Positions 59,606-64,000 of a stretch of DNA of 64,000 bases are shown one piece after another. The notes beneath the pieces were generated by a model. It searched no databases, was not told the origin of the DNA, and saw only the letters and a list, made by a program, of their open reading frames with translations. This stretch comes from Oscillospiraceae bacterium (GTDB taxonomy: Bacteria > Bacillota > Clostridia > Oscillospirales > Oscillospiraceae): NCBI GenBank assembly GCA_017461445.1, contig JAFTXW010000019.1, positions 42,145-106,144 of the forward strand, given 5' to 3'. A program made the translations under genes and the position numbers. Numbering within the stretch: position 1 is the stretch's first letter; each line of letters begins with the position of its first letter.

Positions 59606-60526
59606 TCAGAGCACCGTTTCCAGAAATTCCGTCACGACCTGATGATATCTTGGGGTATCTGCAAGGTAGCTGATGCCGTGGTCGGCACCGGGGAAGGTGT
59701 GGCGTGTAACCAGAGTAGGATTTGCGGAAACGATATCGCTCATTTCGCAGGGAACAAAGCCATCCGCCTCGCCGTGGATAATGAGGATGGGCACACGGGC
59801 GTTTTTTACGGCCCGCGCGGCATCGGTCTCGTGGATGTCAAAACCGCCATAGATCCACGCTCCCAGCGTTACGAAGGGGCGCACAAGGAAGTTGGGAATG
59901 GGCATCCGCCTCGCAACATGGAGAATGATCTCCATGGGGGAAGAATAAGGACAGTCGGCGACGATTGCTTTAACATTTTTGGGCAGGTCCAATTCCGATG
60001 CCATCAGCACTGTGGACGCCCCCATGGAAACGCCGTAGAGGGTGATTTTGGTTTCTGGACCGAAGCGGTGAACGGCATACTCCACCCAACGCAGAACGTC
60101 CTGCCGCTCCAGAATGCCGAAGGTGATGGTTCGGCCCTGGCTTTTGCCGTGGGCCCGCTGGTCGATCAGGAGTAGGTTATGACCCAGCTGGAAGCTCAGC
60201 TCGCTTCCGCCGGAAAAGTCCGTCAGGGGACTGCTGCGGTAGCCATGGAAGCCGATATCCAGGGGCGCACCGTCTTTGACATGGTAATACCGCCCTGAGA
60301 GGATCAGGCCGTCGTGGGAGGTTATGGTGACGAATTCGCAGGAACGGCCATTCAGCTGGTGATAGATCCGGGCCATTTCCGCCCGGTAGGGATCATACTG
60401 ATGCCCGCTGGTCTGGGGAATCTTCTCCCGGTCATTTGCAGGAGAGAAGAAAGCCACGCGGTAAGCATAGTAGCCGCCGCCAAATACTACCGCCAGCAAA
60501 ATCAGAAGTAGAATATAAAGGATCAT
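59606..60526 (-). CDS. Alpha/beta hydrolase, membrane-anchored
   Basis: 306 residues. An N-terminal helix (ILYILLLILLAVVFGGGYYAYRV) anchors it to the membrane. The hydrolase core follows: nucleophile elbow GVSMGAS (about 160s), oxyanion HG-type loop in DIGFHGYRSSP, Asp in LIIHGEADGFVP, and His in PGADHGISYL. This resembles the YqkD/BAAT-like lipases or esterases. The ATG at 60526 was chosen over an upstream in-frame ATG inside the HAD gene; it overlaps the HAD stop region by two bases and is probably coupled. Substrate unknown. Confidence 0.9.
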   Translation of the reverse strand: MILYILLLILLAVVFGGGYYAYRVAFFSPANDREKIPQTSGHQYDPYRAEMARIYHQLNGRSCEFVTITSHDGLILSGRYYHVKDGAPLDIGFHGYRSSPLTDFSGGSELSFQLGHNLLLIDQRAHGKSQGRTITFGILERQDVLRWVEYAVHRFGPETKITLYGVSMGASTVLMASELDLPKNVKAIVADCPYSSPMEIILHVARRMPIPNFLVRPFVTLGAWIYGGFDIHETDAARAVKNARVPILIIHGEADGFVPCEMSDIVSANPTLVTRHTFPGADHGISYLADTPRYHQVVTEFLETVL

Positions 60527-60527
60527 G

Positions 60528-61232
60528 TTACAATGCCAGGATAAAGTCCAGCAGCTCCGGGAAGCTGCCATGGGGATAACAGGAAATATCCTTATTCTCC
60601 TTGTTGATGATACAGTCCGTCAGCAGGAAGACCTTCATACCCAGGGCGGCGGGAACCATATCCTCGGACGCATCGTTGCCCACCATGACGCATTCTTCCG
60701 GCTTCAAATTCAGTGTTGCCAGAATATCCCGGTAATAATCGGGATTGGGCTTGCAGTGGTAGGAATTTTCGTAAGTGGTGATCAAATCAAAGTCCTCGGG
60801 GTTCAGGCCAGCCCATTTTGTGCGGCTGTGGGTAGCGATGGCGGGGAACAGGGGATTGGTTGCGAGAGCCACATGATAGCCCATGGCCTTGATCGCTTTG
60901 ACCGCCTCTGCCGCCATAGGGTTAAAGCCGCAGGCATCCTTCGCCTGTTGGAATTCCACCCGGTAGAAGTCCTCGAAGATGGGCTCATCCACCCGGGTAT
61001 CCCGGCCGTAGATGGCGGAGAAGGTGTTCCAGAAGGCTTCGTCGTTTCGGACGCTGCCGTCATTTTTTACCATGGCCCCTGTGCCGACCCAGATGGACTT
61101 AATCAGCTTGTCGGGTTCGTAGCCGTGGGGAGCCATTTTCTTTGCCAGGCCGCCCATGTAGGCCTTCAGAAACACATCCTGATCCATAGGAAGCAGGGTG
61201 CCGTCCAGATCGAATAAAATGGTTTTGATCAT
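60528..61232 (-). CDS. HAD-family hydrolase (phosphatase)
   Basis: 234 residues. Nucleophile motif LFDLDGTLLPMD (Asp 8, Asp 10), motif II around ALATNPLF, motif III Lys in YHCKPNPDYY, and motif IV GNDASEDMVPA. The cap region (about 15-90) is helical. It is the YjjG/Cof-like type of phosphatase, and its substrate cannot be predicted. It is the first of a two-gene unit. Confidence 0.92.
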   Translation of the reverse strand: MIKTILFDLDGTLLPMDQDVFLKAYMGGLAKKMAPHGYEPDKLIKSIWVGTGAMVKNDGSVRNDEAFWNTFSAIYGRDTRVDEPIFEDFYRVEFQQAKDACGFNPMAAEAVKAIKAMGYHVALATNPLFPAIATHSRTKWAGLNPEDFDLITTYENSYHCKPNPDYYRDILATLNLKPEECVMVGNDASEDMVPAALGMKVFLLTDCIINKENKDISCYPHGSFPELLDFILAL

Positions 61233-61264
61233 ATGTACAATCCTCTCGTTAAAAAACTAGAGGT

Positions 61265-61293
61265 ATTATACAAAAAATGGGAAAGTCTTGCAA
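61265..61293 (-). promoter_or_regulatory. Promoter of the HAD / hydrolase unit
   Basis: Minus strand: TTGCAA (61288-61293), 17-base spacer, TATAAT (61265-61270). Confidence 0.85.
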
Positions 61294-61342
61294 GGGGAAA
61301 CAGCCTGAAAGGGTAAAGAGAAATGTAAATTTTTGATGACAA

Positions 61343-61369
61343 AACAGGCCGCCCATTGGACGGCCTGTT
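61343..61369 (-). terminator. Terminator of the metY-metA unit
   Basis: AACAGGCCG / CGGCCTGTT with a nine-base loop, next to the metA stop, followed on the minus strand by TTGTCATC. Confidence 0.7.
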
Positions 61370-61372
61370 GGT

Positions 61373-62314
61373 TCATTCGTTGCTGAGGGTGGTATCCTGG
61401 CCGACGGCCATGATGTCGTAGGGGGTGGTCTGATAGACGAAGTAGTTCAGCCAGTTGCTGTAGAGCAGGTTGCCATGGCCCCGCCAGCGGACAATGGGGG
61501 CTTGCGTATCGTCGTCATCCGGGTAGTAATTCACCGGCACATGGATGGGCAGGCCCAGATTCTTGTCCCGAAGGTACTCCTTTTCCAGGGTATCCGGGTC
61601 GTACTCGGAATGGCCGGTGACGAAGATCTGGCGGCCCTCCTTGTTCATAACGATGTAAACACCCGCTTCCTCAGAGGAGGCCAAAATCTTCAGTCCGGGG
61701 ATGGCTTCGATATCCGCCCGGTCGATGGTGGTGTGCCGGGAGTGGGGAACGTAGAATTCATCATCAAAGCCCCGCAGCAGGATAGCCCGCTTGTAGTCTG
61801 CCTTGTGAGGGTAGACACCGAAGAGCTTTTCGGGCAGCTGTTTTTTGTTGATGCCGTAGTGGTAGTAAAGTCCTGCCTGGGCAGCCCAGCAGATGTGGAA
61901 GGTGGAATGGACATGGGTTTTGCTCCACTCCATGATTTCACTCAGCTCCTGCCAGTAGTCCACATCCTCGAAATCAAGATGCTCCACCGGGGCACCGGTG
62001 ATGACCATTCCATCAAACTTCCGGTCCTTCAATTCGTCAAAGGTCTTGTAGAAGGTCAGCAGATGCTCCTGGGGCGTGTTTTTGGAGCTGTGGCTGGAGA
62101 CCATCATCAGTTCCAGCCGAACCTGCAAAGGGGTATTGCCCAACACGCGGCTCAGCTGGGTTTCTGTGGCGATTTTGGTAGGCATCAGGTTCAGCAGCAC
62201 GATCTCCAGGGGGCGCATATGCTGTGTCTCGGCCCGGGTCTGCTTCATGACGAAGATATTTTCTTGTTTCAGGATCTCCGCCGCGGGGAGGTCGTTGGGT
62301 ATCTGAATGGGCAC
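61373..62314 (-). CDS. metA: Homoserine O-acetyltransferase, MetA type
   Basis: 313 residues of the MetA (HTS) glutamine-amidotransferase-like fold: N-terminal [37 protein letters not shown], nucleophile Cys in [18 protein letters not shown] (about 142), and His/Glu in FVTGHSEYD. The acyl-CoA discriminating position reads ITGAPVE (Glu), which in characterised enzymes selects acetyl-CoA; enzymes using succinyl-CoA have Gly there. Start: GTG at 62314 with AGGAGGG seven bases upstream; a longer reading would lie inside metY. The product would be O-acetylhomoserine, the substrate of the enzyme encoded directly upstream. Confidence 0.92.
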   Translation of the reverse strand: MPIQIPNDLPAAEILKQENIFVMKQTRAETQHMRPLEIVLLNLMPTKIATETQLSRVLGNTPLQVRLELMMVSSHSSKNTPQEHLLTFYKTFDELKDRKFDGMVITGAPVEHLDFEDVDYWQELSEIMEWSKTHVHSTFHICWAAQAGLYYHYGINKKQLPEKLFGVYPHKADYKRAILLRGFDDEFYVPHSRHTTIDRADIEAIPGLKILASSEEAGVYIVMNKEGRQIFVTGHSEYDPDTLEKEYLRDKNLGLPIHVPVNYYPDDDDTQAPIVRWRGHGNLLYSNWLNYFVYQTTPYDIMAVGQDTTLSNE

Positions 62315-62330
62315 GGTGCGTCCCTCCTGA

Positions 62331-63617
62331 TCATACGTTTTCCAGTGCCTGTGCGATGTCCTCAATCAGATCCTGGGCATTTTCCAGGCCGCAGCTCAGG
62401 CGGATCAGGTCTGCACCGACACCGGCGGCATCCAGCTCCGCGTCGGTCATCTGGCGGTGGGTGGAGGAGGCGGGATGCAGGCAGCAGGTACGGGAATCAG
62501 CAACATGGGTCTCGATGGAGCCCAGCTTCAGGTGCTTCATAAAGGTTTCCGCAGCCTTCCGTCCGCCGTTGAGGCCGAAGGAGATAACACCGCAGGAGCC
62601 GCCCGGCATATACTTCTGGGCCAGCTCATAATACTGGTCGCCCTTTAGGCCGCAGTATTTGACCCACTTGACCTTTTCATGGCTCTGCAGGTACTCGGCA
62701 ATGGCCTGGGCGTTGGCGCAGTGCTGCTTCATGCGGAAGGGCAGGCTTTCCAGACCCAGATTCAGAATAAAGGCACTCTGGGGGGACTGGATGCAGCCCA
62801 GGTCACGCATCAGCTGGGCGGTGCACTTGGTAATGAAGGCTCCCGCAAGACCGAACCGCTCGGTATAGGTGACACCGTGGTAGCTGTCGTCGGGAGTGCA
62901 CAGGCCGGGAAATTTGTCGGGATACTGGGTCCAGTCAAATTTGCCGCTGTCAACGATGACACCGCCCACGGCGGAGGCGTGGCCATCCATGTACTTGGTG
63001 GTGGAGTGGGTGACGATGTCCGCGCCCCACTCGATGGGACGGCAGTTGACAGGGGTGGCGAAGGTATTGTCAACGATCAGGGGCACACCGTGAGCGTGGG
63101 CAGCCTTTGCGAACTTCTCAATATCCAGCACCTTCAGGGCAGGATTGGCGATGGTCTCACCGAAGACGGCCTTGGTGTTGGGCCGGAAGGCGGCGTTCAG
63201 TTCCTCTTCCGTGCAGTCGGGATCAATAAAGGTAGTCTCCAGACCCATCTTCTTCATGGTCACGGAGAACAGGTTGAAGCTGCCGCCGTAGATAGCGGAG
63301 CTGGCTACGATATGGTCGCCGCAGCCTGCGATATTGAATACCGCCATGAAAGTAGCGGCCTGGCCAGAGCCGGTGAGCATGGCAGCGGTGCCGCCCTCCA
63401 AGGCGCAGATCTTGTCAGCCACCGCATCACAGGTAGGGTTGGCAAGACGGGAGTAGAAATAACCCTCAGCCTCCAGGTCAAAGAGCTTGCCCATATCTTC
63501 GGAGGTGGCATACTTGAAGGTAGTGCTCTGAATAATGGGGATCTGCCGGGGCTCGCCGTTGCCGGGTGTATAGCCCGCCTGAATGCATAAGGTTTCGGTA
63601 CGCAGTTTGGAATCCAT
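62331..63617 (-). CDS. metY: O-acetylhomoserine aminocarboxypropyltransferase
   Basis: 428 residues, PLP fold type I (Cys/Met metabolism family). [25 protein letters not shown] at the start, [30 protein letters not shown] Lys in [11 protein letters not shown] (about 210), and the long insertion typical of MetY, with C-terminal [18 protein letters not shown]. It makes homocysteine from O-acetylhomoserine and sulfide, fitting the Glu-type MetA downstream. It has its own promoter and no visible S-box riboswitch. Confidence 0.95.
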   Translation of the reverse strand: MDSKLRTETLCIQAGYTPGNGEPRQIPIIQSTTFKYATSEDMGKLFDLEAEGYFYSRLANPTCDAVADKICALEGGTAAMLTGSGQAATFMAVFNIAGCGDHIVASSAIYGGSFNLFSVTMKKMGLETTFIDPDCTEEELNAAFRPNTKAVFGETIANPALKVLDIEKFAKAAHAHGVPLIVDNTFATPVNCRPIEWGADIVTHSTTKYMDGHASAVGGVIVDSGKFDWTQYPDKFPGLCTPDDSYHGVTYTERFGLAGAFITKCTAQLMRDLGCIQSPQSAFILNLGLESLPFRMKQHCANAQAIAEYLQSHEKVKWVKYCGLKGDQYYELAQKYMPGGSCGVISFGLNGGRKAAETFMKHLKLGSIETHVADSRTCCLHPASSTHRQMTDAELDAAGVGADLIRLSCGLENAQDLIEDIAQALENV

Positions 63618-63651
63618 TTGTGGTCACCTCATAGAATGAAATATAGGATAT

Positions 63652-63680
63652 ATTGTAAATCCTTTCGGGAAAAATGTCAA
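63652..63680 (-). promoter_or_regulatory. Promoter of metY-metA
   Basis: Minus strand: TTGACA (63675-63680), 17-base spacer, TACAAT (63652-63657). It overlaps an AATATA-GGA-TATATT inverted repeat (63640-63654) that could be an operator. Confidence 0.82.
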
Positions 63681-63724
63681 TGAAAATAGCCTGCGAAGTA
63701 CAATGGGCGCGGCTGAATCTTTTC

Positions 63725-63753
63725 TTGACATTTTGGCTTCAAAATGGTATCAT
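63725..63753 (+). promoter_or_regulatory. Promoter of tRNA-Ser (TGA)
   Basis: TTGACA, 17-base spacer, TATCAT (63748-63753). Confidence 0.85.
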
Positions 63754-63764
63754 TTAGGTCACAT

Positions 63765-63853
63765 GGAGAGTTGTCCGAGCGGTTTAAGGAGCCAGTCTTG
63801 AAAACTGGTGATGGGGAAACCCACCGTGAGTTCGAATCTCACACTCTCCGCCA
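63765..63853 (+). tRNA. tRNA-Ser (TGA)
   Basis: 89 bases with a long variable arm and an encoded CCA. Acceptor GGAGAGT/ACTCTCC, anticodon arm CCAGT-CTTGAAA-ACTGG giving TGA (reads UCA and related), and T loop TTCGAAT. Confidence 0.96.
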
Positions 63854-63893
63854 TAACTGAAGGGCGCGTTGCAAAATGCGCTAAGTAAAAAAA

Positions 63894-63935
63894 CAAATCG
63901 GTCAGCTCCGAAAGGAGTTGGCCGATTTGCCTTTT
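63894..63935 (+). terminator. Terminator of tRNA-Ser (TGA)
   Basis: CAAATCGGTCAGCTCC / GGAGTTGGCCGATTTG (16 bp with two G-U), loop GAAA, followed by CCTTTTTGC. Confidence 0.82.
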
Positions 63936-63955
63936 TGCGGTAGAATTAAGCTGCT

Positions 63956-64000
63956 ATGAAAAACCCTAACCGCAAAGAAAAGTATAATGTATCTTTGGGA
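63956..64000 (+). CDS. Start of an unidentified gene (3' truncated by the window)
   Basis: Only 15 codons are visible: an ATG followed by a basic stretch (KNPNRKEKYNVSLG) that stays open to the window edge. TTGGCC-17-TAGAAT at 63918-63946 could be its promoter, which would put the transcript start within a few bases of the ATG. No ribosome site is seen. It may be a false start. Confidence 0.3.
   Translation, partial: MKNPNRKEKYNVSLG

Noticed and set aside
63618-63720. S-box (SAM) riboswitch upstream of metY
   Set aside because: The leader is only about 30 bases after the promoter and lacks the conserved core.
1-64000. CRISPR arrays, prophage, insertion sequences, rRNA
   Set aside because: No regularly spaced repeats, integrase, transposase, phage structural genes or rRNA signatures were seen on either strand.

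Overview
The window looks like a chromosomal segment of a spore-forming, moderately GC-rich Gram-positive bacterium of class Clostridia, most likely a gut Oscillospiraceae/Ruminococcaceae relative. The evidence is the sporulation genes (spoIIR, spoVAD, spoVAE, a GerMN lipoprotein), the AddAB nuclease in place of RecBCD, a T-box leader, strong AGGAGG ribosome sites with TTG/GTG starts, short-form HisG with HisZ, IreB, and AsnA. Nothing in it looks like a prophage, an integrative element or a CRISPR array.

Layout. 1-1.4 kb: the 3' part of an FtsX-type permease. 1.5-10.4 kb (minus strand): one compact operon covering the shikimate pathway and the Phe/Tyr branches (DAHP synthase, tyrA, aroB, aroA, aroC, pheA, an aroE-aroK fusion, aroQ, then a GNAT gene). 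In front of it is a 20-residue leader peptide with eight aromatic codons in nine, followed by mutually exclusive RNA helices and an intrinsic terminator: a classical ribosome-dependent attenuator. 10.5-17.2 kb: small envelope and unknown genes and a divergent pair made of a transmembrane Ser/Thr kinase and a zinc-ribbon/Ig-like membrane protein. 17.2-25.6 kb: ispE, spoIIR, addB, addA. 25.6-30.2 kb: spoVAD-spoVAE followed by an unrecognised 40-residue Asn/Gln-rich peptide, two acetyltransferases, an NlpC/P60 hydrolase and ireB. 30.2-34.1 kb: pheST behind a T-box with a UUC (Phe) specifier. 34.2-38.6 kb: M32 carboxypeptidase, nnrD, a lipoprotein, an orphan MazF and small unknown genes. 38.7-42.4 kb (minus): comEA-like, response regulator, histidine kinase, GerMN lipoprotein, exonuclease III. 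42.5-48.6 kb: a D,D-carboxypeptidase homologue that has lost all three catalytic motifs, a type-4 uracil-DNA glycosylase, tRNA-Thr, a heterodimeric ABC exporter and tRNA-Ser. 48.6-49.2 kb: a non-coding stretch with structured repeats and a decayed acetyltransferase end. 49.2-56.6 kb: the complete his operon hisZGDCBHAF-IE with a palindromic operator-like site just after the promoter. 56.7-63.6 kb: asnA, an ECF sigma/DUF4179 pair, two hydrolases and metY-metA. 63.7-64 kb: tRNA-Ser and the start of an unidentified gene.

How it fits together. Much of the window is amino-acid biosynthesis (Phe/Tyr, His, Asn, Met). Aromatic amino acid supply appears to be sensed in two RNA-based ways: leader-peptide translation for the aro operon and direct tRNA-Phe reading by the pheST T-box. 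Coding units are tightly packed with ATGA overlaps, and most transcription units have a recognisable sigma-A promoter (-35 and -10 boxes 16-18 bases apart) and a strong hairpin terminator. All calls rest on reading the sequence; no database search or folding program was run.
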